NCBI GenBank assembly: GCA_030533445.1
Contig: CM060068.1
Span: 30,428,510-30,492,509 of the forward strand
Reading direction: 5' to 3'
Source: Cyprinodon diabolis
Lineage: Eukaryota > Chordata > Actinopteri > Cyprinodontiformes > Cyprinodontidae
Length of the DNA: 64,000 nucleotides
Shown piece by piece: positions 1 to 13,519 of the stretch. The notes below the pieces were generated by a model. The model saw nothing but the letters and a program-made list of their open reading frames with translations. It was not told where the DNA came from and did not search any database. The translations under genes and the position numbers were made by a program. Every line of letters starts with the position of its first letter. Position 1 is the stretch's first letter.

Positions 1-417
1 ATGGGATGGAGATGTTTTGGTATTTGATCTTCTCACCGTCATGTTCTGCTGCGTGTCTTTTGGACTTCCTTGCTTATTTGACGAACGCCCATTTTGGGTA
101 TAAACAGCTTTGAAGAGCCTTTATGCTACCCTTCTGTTTTTGTAGAGAAATGCTTGTTTTTGTAGAGACATGCTTGGCCCGGTGCTGTAAGGTTCTGATG
201 ACTGGTAGTTTGTGTTCCAATGGGTGGTGTGAGTCAGAAAGAAGATATGGTTCTCTGTGAGTGGATTTTCTATAGACTTCAGTGTTGAAGTTTCCATCTC
301 CTTCCATGCTCACCAAAAAGTCCAGAAAAGGTTGCTTGTTGTTGTTGGCATCCTCTCTGGTGAACTGGATGTGGGGGTCAACCGAGTTGATGTGTCTTGT
401 GAAAGATGTGCAAAATT
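1..417 (-). pseudogene. Penelope-like retroelement RT fragment
   Basis: Minus-strand reading from about 417 down to 74 is open and gives a reverse-transcriptase C-terminal segment. It runs through PFLDFLVSMEGDGNFNTEVY and then RKSTHREPYLLSDSHHPLEH. This is the region following the RT core in Penelope-like elements of fish, which usually continue into a linker and a GIY-YIG nuclease. Below position 74 the reading continues with a stop codon into a segment ending NISIP, consistent with the start of that linker. The element is cut by the window edge and truncated at its 5' side, so no nuclease domain can be seen. The family assignment comes from remembered motif similarity; a LINE or DIRS origin is less likely. 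The fragment is non-functional here. Confidence 0.6.
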
Positions 418-432
418 ATAGTAGCACGTTAT

Positions 433-2300
433 TTAAGTGACCAAAACAGGAACTACAAAATTCAGCCTGAACATAACAACGTATTGAGGTTGTTGGTAAC
501 AGTGGTGGTTATAAAGTATTACAGTTGCTGGTAGGAAGGATCTGTGATAACTGGTGTGTTTGGGGTGCAGCAGTCTGTCATTGAAGGAGCTCTTCAGTTC
601 AGCAACAGTTTCATGCATGGGATGGGAGACATTATTTAATGTCCTTTTGTTTCCCACCTCCAGCAGTAGGTCCACCTTGCCTTCCCAAAAAGCTTATCCA
701 GCCGCTTTATCTCAGATACAGATAAGCCACTGCTCCAACAGACAGCTCCATAGAAGATGGCTGATGCTACAACAGAGTCAAAGAAGTTCTTAAGGAGCAA
801 ACCCAACCCTGCATTTCAAATGACCTCAGTCTCCTCAGCAGGAAGTCTGCTCTGACCCTTCTTGTATAGAGCCTCAGTGTTGTGAGTCCAGTCCAGTTTA
901 ATGTCCAGGTGATTACTTAGGTACTCATAACAGTCCACTATTTAAATTTCATTTCCTGGATGTTCAGCCTTGTCGGTGGGGTGGATCTGCTTCTACGAAA
1001 GTCCAGCACCAGCTCCTTGTTTTCTTCTGCATTAATCAGGAGGTGGTTCTGCTGGTACCAGATGGGTGGATGATGGTTGGGAGCTTGAAGGTGTGAAGTT
1101 CCAAGGAGAAAAGTAGTCAGTCATTGAGGAAGGTGAAGGTAATAGCGTGGGGTTCTGGGCTGGGGGAGGAGTGGGTAGCTAGTCCAACCTGTTCAAAAAC
1201 TGGCTCTGATCGTTAACCCACTCCAAGACTCCAGAAGCCACGGTGTTCTAATTTTGAGCCTGAAATGGTCTTCAGGCTCTTCCAGACTCCTCTAATGTTG
1301 TTCTGCTGCAGCTGATCCCTCCATCCTCTTCTTGTAGCTGTTCTTCCCATCCCCATTTATTTCAGGGTTGATCCATTGTTTGTTGTTGCAGAAGTGACAC
1401 ATCTTTCTGAGAGGCGCAGTATACTCCACACAGAATTTTATGTAGTTGGCGATGCAGTCTGTGATACTGTTGATGTCCTGTTGATTAGGAGCAAAGAGCC
1501 TCTCCCACACAGTGTTGGAGAAGCAGTCCCTCAGAGCTTCTTCAGCTTTCTCAGACCATCTCATCACTATGTGCTTCACAGCTGGTTCTCTGCGCAGCAG
1601 GGGTTTGTCCATAGGCTGGAGATGAACCAGATTGTGATCAGAGTTCCCCAGGGGAGGGAGAGATGATGATCTGTATGCCTCCTTAGTGTTAGGATACATT
1701 AGATCCAGTGTTTTATTGTCTCTGGTTTGGTAGTTAACATACTATGTGAATGTGGGAAGGGTGGAAGACAGGGAGACATGGAAAGAGTCCCCAATGATCA
1801 GAAAACAAGTCTGTGGGTGGGGGTGGCAAACACAGCTATTACAATATTTTGGGTCAATTCGCAGGGCAGATAACTTGGCCTCATACTAACTGCTAGCAGC
1901 TCAATGTTCTTGCTGCAACGCGTCTCTTTAATGGTTAGGTGCCCATAGTTTATCTATTGATCTATGAGATCTATTTGAGATATATTGTTCACATACATAG
2001 CCAGACCCTAATCTCTCTTCTTACCTCTCTCCCAGGTTCTTTTGGCCCAAAGTAGATGAAATCCGTCAATTTTTAGATGAGAGTCGAGAGATAGCACGTT
2101 TAGCAACATCTCAGTCAGTCAAAGGATGCTTGCCTCTCTGTAGCGTCTTTCATGATGTTAGAGCAGGTAGCTAATCCAACTTGTTGGAGAGAGATCTGAT
2201 GTTACTCATGATGACAGACGGGATGACTGGTCTGTACCTCCTTTCCCAGTGGTATCGTCTGACTCCCGCATGGCTGCCACGTCTCTTCCTCCTCAGGTCA
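433..2300 (-). pseudogene. degenerate jockey/Rex1-like LINE, endonuclease to RT C-terminus
   Basis: Minus-strand remains of a non-LTR retrotransposon. The clearest open block (1292-1699) starts with the end of the AP-type endonuclease, shown by GNSDHNLVHLQP, whose SDH triad ends that fold. It continues through the spacer before RT (KQWINPEI, KNSYKKRMEG). Around 700-1050, broken frames still read LVLDFRR and NWTGLTTLRLYTRR-like RT thumb sequence. The 433-675 block gives the characteristic C-terminal tail with SFNDRLLHPKHTSYHRSFLP and LYNHHC. Order and orientation match a single 5'-to-3' element on the minus strand. Several frameshifts and stops make it inactive. The upstream limit near 2300 is approximate. 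It lies directly beside the Penelope-like fragment. Confidence 0.7.
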
Positions 2301-2983
2301 CTTTATTAAGAAATTCCCAAATTGGATTAATAAAGGGATTCTGATTCTGATATGGGCTCACTCCGTGGATGGCAGCACAGCAGGGCTCCATAGGGTGAGC
2401 AGCTGGTCCTGGGTGTAAACAATGGGAGCCTGGTCGAACAGGAGGGCTCCGCATGCAAAGATGGCAAAAAGAAGAATGAAATGAAATGAAAACCAGAGCT
2501 TTCCAGAGAAACTTGAGCTCCATTGTGTTAAAAAGAAAATTGTGTTAAAAGAAAATAAGAAGCCACAGAAAAACAAAAAATAATAAAAGATAGATTAAAG
2601 CACGAAAAATTCAGGAAAAATAAAGAGAGCTTGAATAAAGAGAGAGAAATGTGTTTATTATATGTGTTTATGTAATTGAGCCATTTTGATTAAACCTATG
2701 ACAACATCTGGCTGAATAGTCTATGCAGCAAAACGTAGCCTAATTGTCTGAACAGCTGTTGTATCATTCCATAACACTATGCTGTTTTATTTATGTATAG
2801 TCTGATCCTCTTTCTCTGGTCCCTCTTTAGGCATCATATCACTTGAAAGGAAACAACCAAACCATCCAACAGAATTCCTCTGCAGTTGCTGCAGCAAACC
2901 TCTTTTCAGCAGACTGAAGAGAAAGCTTTTGGAGAGATGGTATAGATGTCAAAACAGTACAAAGAACAATGTTTTGGTAAAGC
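2301..2983. other. AT-rich intergenic or intronic sequence
   Basis: No gene or repeat could be recognised. The short open frames here have no domain signal. A purine-rich patch (about 2560-2650) is the only compositional feature. Confidence 0.5.
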
Positions 2984-3347
2984 TTAAAGGTATAGTGGAG
3001 GATTTGCTTTTTCCGGATGGATCATCAAAATAAGTGGTCCGCCTAATTGTCTATCATTCTGGTGATATGTTTACATAAGGCCGTCCTACATGCTCGTCTC
3101 CATTTTCAATTACTGGTGGTTAGTCTGACATAATGGAAAAATTGCAAATCTTCTATTGGAAAATAAGTGTGTATGAGCGATGCAAAAAGCAACTTTTAAA
3201 CAGAAATATAGAAAAATAAGCTTGTGCATGCTCTTCTAGGCGTTTAATAGGTGTTCCCTATCTGGAGTGGTTACAGGGTTGTGTATGTGCATTTTTTTTC
3301 TAAAGTGGAGAGGGTGGGTCTTTTCAAAAATTTGGTAAAACCTTTAA
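2984..3347 (+). mobile_element. short inverted-repeat element (MITE), copy 1
   Basis: Starts with TTAAAGGTATAGTGGAGGAT and ends in a decayed inverted copy (AAACCTTTAA). Its body matches two further copies: 56547-56906 in the same orientation and 31416-31762 inverted. All three share blocks such as AAGTGGTCCGCCTAATTGTC and AAGGCCGTCCTAC, with point differences. No coding capacity. The terminal inverted repeat and small size (364 bp) indicate a non-autonomous DNA transposon. The superfamily is not assigned, because a clear target duplication was not visible. Confidence 0.75.
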
Positions 3348-6300
3348 CTTTCATGGAAGACATGATGATTTGGGCTTTGCTTTGCACACTCCCAACAAAG
3401 CCCAATATCCACAACCAAAATTGTAGAAAAGATTGGCCTTAAAATGGTTTTATAGTTTAGTCCAAAGCTAGTTATTCGCCTGTTCAAAATATTCTGTTAA
3501 AACCCTAAAGTAGTGCAAGCACAAATACTCAAAAACCCTGAATAACAGTTCCTTTTCTTTGTTATTTTTTCCATTTAAATTTTTTTCTCTTACATCGATG
3601 TAAAAAAAATTGGGTCCAGATTCCCCAAATACATTGCTAGAAACTGATAAGTCAGGCCTTTACTGACAGTTTTTGATGCTTAAACTGTGTGGTGAGGACA
3701 ATATCTAAACAGTGGAATAAAAAAGCACTTAAACTTTTTTAACATAAACATTTATGTAAAGATAAGATAAATAAGATAATTTTAAAAGGGGGAATTAAAA
3801 TTTTTTCTCCAGCCAGATGGGTTAAAGATGCACCTATAGTCAATTAATGAAAATGTAATTTTTTATAACCATCCAACCAAATGAAATATAATCTACAAAG
3901 GATATAGTAAAAAAAAATCTTTTTTTATGTATACAGTAGGCTTTAAAATGCTCTCAATAATAGCTACTTGAAAAGAACTGGAAAAAGTTGCAGCACAACA
4001 TATACTTGTTCTACAATTCTCACTTTCCAATCTGTTGAGATAGCCACAGAGAGAACAACTCATTAATCTGCTTGGGACTAAGATGCTTGCTCCAAATCTA
4101 CCTTTCAACACCTCTCTACTCTCTTTCACCAGCTGTTGCAACAGCGAGCCCTGGTTGTCTGTCCAATCTGGTTTTCTTTAACATTATTTTTGTATTCTAT
4201 GGTTGATTTGCAAAATCACACTAAAATGCCGACAGATATAGTGGACATTAATGTGAAATAAAAAATAAAAGTCAAATTTCAGTCTAATGTGTATGATTTG
4301 TTAATTACTGTCCTTTTTTACTAGGATAACATTATGTATTCATTCCTATTTTTTGTTTTATGAAATAGCCAGTTACTGCTTTTAGAAACAGTGTCATAAT
4401 TAGCAACAAATCAAACACATCTTCAGCAACAACAAACTTTCTACCTGCTCTCGTTCAGACAAATTAGCTGAAACAAATGGAAGCCCTAAAAAGCGAATTT
4501 TAAGGTGAAAATAGGTATAAGAAGACTCAGATAATCTTTTAGAAAATAGGCCCAGATGGTCTAGTTTTCATTGTGTTCCAGTATAAATAGTTGGAGATTT
4601 TAAAGAAAGCATAATCTGTTTTTTTTTTCTGTGTTATTATTGAATAAATAAAGTAGTTAATTTGAAAATATACCATGTTTCGGCGTCAAGCAGTCAGGGA
4701 TAGAATAAAGGTAAATGAAACCACAATAATAGCAATTCTGTTCCAATTAAGAAGATTTCGGTCAATGTTTATTTTAGTTATAATCTCAGTTTCTACAGGA
4801 CTTGAAAGAGAGTTTAGACTTTGTGGATTTTGAATTATGTTTTTTCAAAGCTCTTTCATTTTCATTTGACAGTCCATAGAGAACTAAATTTTTATCATTT
4901 CTAGTCAAAGTAAAATAATAGTTTACTAATTTATCAGCTCTTTGTGCAGCGTATTTAACATTCAAACAAGCTTGATCTAAAACTGAATTATTGTGTTATC
5001 TATGAACACCGTTATTTTCTGAAAAGTCAAATGAAATATTGACTTAAATGTATCATTGTAAATCATTATTGCCTAAAACTGTTTATGAGTTTAGCACTTC
5101 ATCATATAATGTAATCTGAAGGATTTATTAAATGACAATAAAAACACATAAATGTTTGTGATAAATATATGTGAGGCAAAGTTCAGACCCAAGTTAACCA
5201 CCTGTCCAGTCCTTTCAGACAGTCCATGAGATGCTCACAGCCAATGGCCTGCTTTGCTGTTTGCCCCCAGGCTGAAGTGCTTGTCATAGGCCTTGCTGCA
5301 TTTAGATACAATGCCCCATTACATCAATAATGGATAGTAGGATGAAGCAGAGAAACCAAATAGAATTGGACAGTTCACTCAACAGAAGATAACAAGTATG
5401 CATGATGAGGGAAAAATGTGTGCTTGTTTGTGCACAAATGAGTTTTTGAGGGCGTGCACGACATTGTACACCCTGCCTGAAGTAGACGTGCATGTGAAAG
5501 ATAAGACGATAGGCGTGTGGAGGACAGAAGACTATCGACCGTAGTGTGTTTCTGCTACGATGGCACCATTTCACATCAGACTGACCCAGTTTCCACAGAG
5601 CCCATACATTTTAGATAATCCCTGAGGAAACTGGGTTTTCACAGTCTGCCTCCCCTGCATGGTTTTACATTGTGGTATACAACAGGTAGAGCCAGGGACA
5701 CAAAATGAAGCACTTAAATGTACAAGCTGAATCATGCATGGTTGTGTTAAAGAGAGGATATTCATTTTTCGACTGCTGCTAAACCGTCTTCCTTTTGCTT
5801 TTCCCTCCTCCTTCACCTCCTCTTCTCCACCTTCTTCTTTCTGCTCAGTTGAAGTGGTTTTGTGGCTTCATGTGGCAACCATTTAAATTATTACCTTTCC
5901 AACATTGATCCAGCCAGAAGGTAATTGGCTCAATCAAGAGAATTAAAAGCCAGTGTAAGATTGGGTAATTCAGCCTTCAGATAAAAAATGGATGGGAAGA
6001 CTAGAGAAAAGAGGATAGGAGGAATGTTTTAACATAGTGAAGAAAAATGAATTCATAATTCAAGGAGAGGGCAATGATGAACTAGAACGGGAATGAGGCA
6101 ATGCAGAATTAATAGAGAAAATTAGGCTGCATTGTGCATTGTGATACAGAGAATGATAGGCAGGGAGAAGTAGGATTAAGCAAAGAGATAAAACCTTCAA
6201 GCTAAAGTGATTTTAAGATAGCCTCTCAAGGCTTCTTGAAAAATCACAACACATACTATCATTAACCTGCTGCCCAGTTCTTTCTCTAATTTCTACGAAA

Positions 6301-9300
6301 TATTCCCACAGAATTACTGTTTGCCCATAAAATGTGATTCTCCTTTGGTGATGACATAATGAGGGATATATTTCCTATTTCTGTCAGCCACGATAAACAT
6401 TAGATGTGTATAAAATTATCACTTTCTTTCTTTGTTACTTGTTTCTTGTATTCGCCAAACAAAGACCTATAAAGTTTAACAAGGTTATCGCTGTTGTGCA
6501 GCTTGAGGTTTTTGGATTGGAGCTCCAAATCTAACAGGATAATTTTGGAGGTTTTGCAGAAGCCCATTATAAATGAGTTAATGAGGCATCACAAGAGTAA
6601 AATTTACTTTTGTCTCAATTCTGATTTTATGCATTTTATGTTTGATATTATACTTCATCTACCTCAAGTAAGCATAAATTAAAAAGCCACATCTTTATGA
6701 AAATAATATACGTAAATAAAACGCTAGAAATTGAAAAGAAATCTTCGAATTCAACTGTACTAACCTAATTTTGTGTACAAAAATATCCCCAAAAAGTACC
6801 AAAGTTAAATGGTTCTTGTTTCTTATGGTTTAAAACTGAAATTACAAAGGAATCATGTACAACAGCTGAAATAAGAGTTCACCTTTTTTTTAGAGTAAAC
6901 ATATTTAAAGGTTCTATTTTAACAAGCTGCTGGTAACAACCCAAGCTCAGAAATGTAGTTACTGCATGTGTAATAATGTAAAATTAGATGGGGACAGGTA
7001 TTTATTAAATACTTTGTACAAAAACCTTTTTTAGTGATAACAGCAAATAACGATAGATTGCTTAGGTGGTTAACAACACATGGTGGAAATTTCATGGCAA
7101 GGCTGCCTTTAGAAATATGCTTATTATAAAAAAAAGGGCGAGATAATCATTATTTTTACCAGCTGGATGTTTTTCAAATGCTTTTGTTATTGATGTCCCT
7201 CCTAACCTTTGAAATCCTGCCAAGGAGGCATATTTTCAAACTATATAGGTGTTCAGAATCAAGAAACAACAATCATTTTTTTGTCATCATGAGATGATAA
7301 AATTTATTTATGAAATAATAAAGTTTTATTAAGAGACCAGCTGCTGAAGGCAGACACAGAACACAGACAGAATCTGAGAACACAAATAAGCATTCATAGG
7401 AAACATTTCATAAAAAATATAAGATACCCTCGGAAGAACAACATAAAGTACTAACAACATTAGAGAGAAACTGGTGGAGAAACTCTAAGAAAAAAAAAAC
7501 ACTAGAAGATATGATCATTCTTGGAAGAAAAATATGTACAAGGAAATGTAGCATGTAGTTTTTACATGAAATGCAGTTTGTGCCAGAGCCATCTATGCAT
7601 TGGGCTGGTGGTTTATTTGATTGTCAGCAGGGGTGTTTAGGTGCGATCTTGATGATGTGTGTCTGTTAATGTGAGTTAGGATGAGTTCCTGACTATAGGG
7701 CCACAATTGTCAACGCTAATATTATAAAGGTTAGATTCTAATTTCAAGGATCATGTATATGATATGATGCTAGATATTTAAACCTGACAGTGGCTGGGTT
7801 TCCAGGCTACACAGTTTAAGTAATTTCACTAACAATTATCAAATACAGGCAGGAGGAGGACTTATAGAGGCATTATTTTTAACGTTTCTAGAAGTACAGT
7901 ATATAGAGTACACTCACATCCATGCCAGTATTTGAGTGTGTAAAGGGAGGATGTGAAATCTCAAGGATGATTTACAGCTGAAATATAAGTTGTTTTCATT
8001 TATTCATTGGGTGAAAAAGAAGGTCAAGATCAGCATGGGACATGCACATCGCTGTTGATTTCAGATTACCTCAGGAAGGTTACAAGGACCCCACAGTATT
8101 CTGCCATTTTATGCTTCCATAATTGTTCTATCTTTTGTCCTATTTGCCGACGCCCTGCTGCCAAGTTAAATCATTTTTTATCTTTGATTATGTCATTTCA
8201 GTCGACCTGTTTTTGTCACAAACATAGAATCAGTTTTAACTGGGCACATGTTTCCATTTAATATAACTGCTCCAAGCATATCTGCAATGGCCTCACAGAG
8301 GTCCTCCTGTCGACTTAACTTGAGTCCTGGGTGTGTGTGTGTGTGTGTGTGTGTATACCAGACTGTCAGACTTCTGCCTCTTTCTCACCAGTAAAAAGGA
8401 GGCACATGAGCACAGTCATGCTGTGGTCCTCTGGCTGTTGTATGCACCACTACAGAAAAACTCCAGGACAAGTGTTTATGAATCCAATGCACCATCCCAG
8501 TGAGCAGAGAAAGAAAACACAGAAAGGGTAGATGGATATGTAGACTGAAAATACACCACTAAGGCATGAGAACTTTAATTAGCAATAGTGTGTTTATGTG
8601 GATGTCGAAGTAGCTATAGCTTTTAACATATATCCTTCTTAATGGTATTTAATAAATGGATATACTCTTTGAAAGTGGGAGCACCGATTGAATTTAGATG
8701 TTTGCTGATTAATTGCTGATTTATAAACACAGACACATACTGATGTGACTTTAAAACATTTTGTCTTGTTACAACTACTACATATCTTCTCTGTATTTGG
8801 GTGTTATTGGGGTTCGAGACGATGTTAGACATACAAAAAGTGGTGCATTATTGGGAAGCAGAGGTAAAAAGCATAAATGCTTTTCTTGCATCTTATAAAT
8901 CATGAAAATCTTGACCTTATTTTTATCAACCTCTTTTGTTCAGTGCTTTGTTAAAACCTCTCTTGACTGCATTCATAGCAGTTAGCCTTTGAGGGTGTGT
9001 CTCCCAGTCTTTGCAGAAAAAAACTCAATCAGTCTTAATCAGACTAAATTGATTTAAAGTGTTTTTAGACATACTAAACACATTATTGTCATAGATTCCC
9101 AGCTGGACATAGATCTGGACTTTGGCAGGGCCCATTTGACAGAAAAATGTGTTTTGATATAACCTGTTACATTTAAGCTATGGCTGTATGTTTCTGGTTG
9201 TTGTCCAGCTGGTGAGCAGTGTTGAGTATTTTGTCTCCTACTGTATGTTTTCTGCAGCCTTGTATTTAGCTCAATTAATTCTTTCTTCCCTGTTTCTGCA

Positions 9301-12300
9301 GAAAAGAAATTCTCCTCAGAGAATTATGATTTCACTATATTTCACCATGAAGACAGTGTGTCTAGACTATTGTGGAGGATTGATCTTATAGTACACAACA
9401 TTTTACATGCAGGCCCAAATACATTTCATTTTGATCTTATCTTATCCGGGGACCTGCTTCTAGATGTCCATAGTGGGCAATACTTGTTTGTTTTTTTGGC
9501 AATCTTTACACAGAGTCCCTTATGCGTAACCCTCTTCTTTTTTTTTTTACCAGCATAAAGACCAGATGTGTGAAATGCACGAATAATCACGTGTCCAGTC
9601 AACAGATTCTTCGACCTGAGACATAAATCTCTGAAGCTCATCCACAGTTAATAAGGTCCTGTTGACTGCTTCTGTGATTGATGGCTACCTTACTCAGCTT
9701 GTCAGTTTATATGGACAGACAAATCTCAGCAGGTTGGTAGGGGGGCTTTACTTTCCTTATGTCCAGATGACGGAAAACAACAGAAATTCCAAGCATGTAA
9801 ATTTTTTCATAATCTAACCCTGTTTTCAGTTTTACCTCTGGGTTATCTGATTGCTTTCTTGGTATGCTGCTTGTTCACAAATTGGAAAAGCTTGCTTTAT
9901 ATAATAAACTACACAGATGTGGGCCTAATTAAGCAATTAGGAATTATAAATTCATTGATCTGTTTTAAATCCGATATAGCTGAATATGGGCATCCCACAC
10001 TTTCAAGACTTGTATGTTTAAAACCATGTGGCATGTAGTTTTGCAATACTCCATCAATTTCAAAAAAATATGTTGAAGCTGTAACCCTTACAAATATTAA
10101 AAAGGTTAAAGGAGTTTTGAGTAATTTTGAAAGTCATTGTAGGGTGAGGTTTTATGAAGGGAAAAGGCCATATTAAATGTGCAGCCAATAAACTTGTCTT
10201 TTTCTGTTTTCTTACAGAGTAAAACACATACATAGAACCTTTTCTATGCATTTCACTTTTACCTCACTTTTAAGCCAGTTCTCTTTATTTGGCTCAGCAA
10301 TGTCTGCACAAAGAAAGCCAATATCAGCGCAAAGTTTTTCTCAGACATCTGTGTAACTTGTCAGTGGTAATGGACCATGAATTATGGATATGGTTCATAC
10401 ATCATTCTCACATTCACGCTGTAACACGCACAAATTTACATGTGAGATTAGTAGAAGCAGCCTGACCTCTATCCAAGGGCGTGAAGGCTGGTGGAAGAAT
10501 GTGATGTGGAAGATCTAAAATTTAAGTCAATTTCCGGTGGTGCTTATCAGAGCTATTTGACTGGCGAGCAGCTAGTGGCCATCAGTTTCAAGGATTTAAA
10601 CTTAGACAGGAAATGAGACATTGGGGTATCTTCAGAATGATAGGATATAAATGAGAAAGAAGGGGAATATAAGTCACATAAAATACTTTATATCAGTGAA
10701 GAAAAGAAAGCGTGTTTCAGTGGCATGATTGGTCTTCATTAAGTTTCAGCAGTAGCTTTCTCTTGTGTGTTTTGAAATGATCACATCACTTTACAGGCTG
10801 TGTTGACTGCATCAGACTGTGTGACAGACATGTCTTTTTCCTTCATTAATCTTCATTTTGTTGTGCACGGTAGGGAAGAGTGATGAAGATGAAGGGAGCA
10901 GGGCCAGAGAGAGAGTGCTGGACAGGGCAAAAGGAGGAGTAGCAAGATTAAAGATATGACTGGCCATGAAATACAAAAAAAAAGATAGAGGAGGGGTAGG
11001 AGTTAGAACAGACAGTGAGAGGGTGGGGAGGGCAGAAATTAGCACTGAAGGTGAAGATACAGTTGCCTGAAAGATGGGAAAGAAAAGTGAGGATGATGCT
11101 GATGATTAGAGTAAAGATGAACTGAGGAATATACGTTTAATTTGGAAAAAATGTGTGGTGTGAAAGAATAGTCAGAGAAAGAAAAAGAATACAGCTGTTT
11201 GATATTTGACACCGTTATTTGTCCTTGCTGTGCCTTTTATTTATTACCAATTTTTTTCTCTTCATATTTATTCATATGTAAAAGCTGGCTGTGCGCCAGC
11301 AGAAAACCATATTAGAGCTGCGTGCATGCACTGAGCCCACCCTGTGACTGTGCATTGCCGATGTACGCCGCCATCCTTGGTAATCCTTAAAGGATTTTTT
11401 TGTGGACCTCAGCATCCCTGCTGCTGTTGGCTGGGAAACAGGCAGACTTTTCCTTTTACTGTGGACTGCTGTGTTTAGTTATTTTGCTATTTAACAGCTC
11501 TACCTTTAAAAAGCAACATTTGTCAAGGTTGTCTCCTCTCACCATGTATTCAAGAAATTCTTGCCTGCTGAGGCCGGTGTGGTTACTCTTCTATCTTATT
11601 AAAACAAGGACTTTGCTAAATGTTTGATAGCTATTTAGAGCATTTTCCAGATTTTCTTTGTTCAGATGAATCTTTCATTTGAATGGTAGTTGTTAGATCC
11701 TCTGAAGGATATCGATTTGCTCTTACTGTTGGATTATACAACTTTGGCACTGTTGGATTTTAATGAGGCCATCAGTGAAAGACAGCACTTGCCCTCTGTG
11801 GCTTTAAACTGTGGAAGGTTTTTCATCATATCGAGCTCTCTCTGTGTGTGGGTTCTATATATTATTCCTTAAAAAACAGCTTATTTTAAAACAGTAACAC
11901 AGCCTATTTTGTAAATTCAGTCCAATGTCAAATAAGAGCTGATACAGGCAGGGATTGATATAAACAGAAGTTTGGGTCTAAGGTTTAGGTTAAGCTTTTC
12001 ACCCCGAAAAAGGGTTTAAGTGGCTAAACTATGACATTTAGGTACTGAATGTGCCATTGCATAGACTGTTAAGCTGCTGCTGTCTTAAAATGGGTTAGAA
12101 TTTGTGAATTTCATTTTGCATTAAACCATTGACCTCATTTCCACCTGGGAGAGACTCTGAGAGAGAAAAACAGAAATTAGAAAGTTGCTATAGTTTATTG
12201 AAATGAAAAGTATGTCTTTGGCCTTCAGAAGTGTAGATATAAGTCTGACACGGCATAAAGGCTGGAGAATGACGAAAGAGCTAAAGAGGCCAGAGAAATA

Positions 12301-12805
12301 AAGGTGCTGAAGGGGATAAATAAGGTTGCAGTTTGCTCTGAGGGAGGGCATGTATAGATCTGGAGCTTTAAATGTTTGGTATTGAACAATGATTGGCTTG
12401 AGCAGGAGCACATAAAGAGTCAATTAGTGGGTAGATAAAAGTCTTCAAGTTGAATTTAAACCTTCATATATGTGAATAACACATTTGTTGGTAACAAATA
12501 GAACAATGTCTCTATCTATGGCGGAATATTACAGTCAGTGGGAAGACAAACAAAAAAAAGAAAAAAGGCTTTTTTCAAAGTCTGGAAAATAAATTCAATA
12601 TCTAATTTAAGGAGGAAGTAATGATAAATAAGTGAAATAATGATGCCGGAAAAAAAGAAAAGAAAAACACTTTTCTTTGTTGGTTAAATGTTTGTTAAAT
12701 TCCCTTTTCTTTTTTTCCCTTAGTTTTTGCTAAAAGTTGAAGGGAATTTGAATATACTGTATATTTACCAAATTTACCAAATATGTATTTGAAAAGCATT
12801 GAACT
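3348..12805. other. long gene-free AT-rich stretch, probable intron
   Basis: I found no exon, RNA gene or recognisable transposon in these 9.5 kb. It contains a (GT)n microsatellite (8331-8354), a purine-rich tract around 10860-11040 and many A/T runs. Open frames here are short and lack domain motifs. Confidence 0.5.
8331..8354. repeat. (GT)n microsatellite
   Basis: Twelve uninterrupted GT units followed by TATA. Confidence 0.95.
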
Positions 12806-13519
12806 TGTTGGGATCTGGAGATGTACCACCTTCCACCAGCAGAGTGCGCTGTGGGTCTCCTGGGCTGGAGCCCTCCAGCACACCTGAGACGCATCTACTC
12901 ATCAGGAGACCTGCCCTTCATAAGCAGCTGCCAGACCTTTCTTCGACGCCGCAGTGTTGACCTTAGTTTGGTTAGCAACCTGAGCCTCTGTTACCTGAAA
13001 GAATCTAAGTTGTCTCTAAGTGAGAAAACTGGTTCTAACCTTCCTCTGTCTTTGCTCACAGGAAACCTGTCTCAAGCCTGAAGCTCTGGGTGAGCTTAAC
13101 CTGCCTTCCAGCCCTGGTGAGCCAAACCTGAAGATTCCTATTTTGGATTTCCCCTGCTGCTCTCTGTGAAGAGCTGGAAACTCTGATCAAGGTCTGCCAT
13201 TCAAAGTCAGAAGCTAGACGCTGCAGCTACTTGAGCATTCTGCTGAACCAACAGTCTCTGGACCCAACGGTTCCCTCTCTCACAAGAGAAGCCTGGACCC
13301 CATCAAGGTAGAATCAGAATTATCTAAAAGGACTCTTTAATCATCTGCCTGCCCAGCTAATCAAACTATCATCTCTGCAGACTTCAGTGAACCCAACCCG
13401 GACCTGTTCCAGATCCAGTTCATGTCTTTTGTGTCAAACATCTAAATAAACTCTGTTAAACTTTTACCCAGCCTCCTTTGTGTTCTGCATGTTGGTTTGA
13501 TATTAAACCAATCATGACA
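12806..13519 (+). repeat. copy A 5' LTR
   Basis: 714 bp, TG...CA. Contains a probable transcription start at 12948 and AATAAA at 13445-13450. The TATA position, 31 bases upstream of the start, reads TTCATAA instead of the TATATAA found in copy B. The last six bases are also the first two codons of gag (ATGACA). Confidence 0.95.
12948..12958 (+). promoter_or_regulatory. putative RNA 5' end / self-primer
   Basis: GCCGCAGTGTT in the 5' LTR is exactly complementary to AACACTGCGGC at 13521-13531, just inside the LTR. The same 11 bases recur in the 3' LTR (18022-18032) and in copy B. In Tf1 of fission yeast, the first 11 bases of the transcript fold back on a site beside the LTR and prime reverse transcription. 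Here the position fits: in copy B the stretch begins 31 bases after the first T of TATATAA. The use as a primer is inferred. Confidence 0.7.

Noticed and set aside
5302..5816. Two adjacent minus-strand frames of 80-90 codons
   Set aside because: No domain, splice or codon-use support; such frames are expected by chance.
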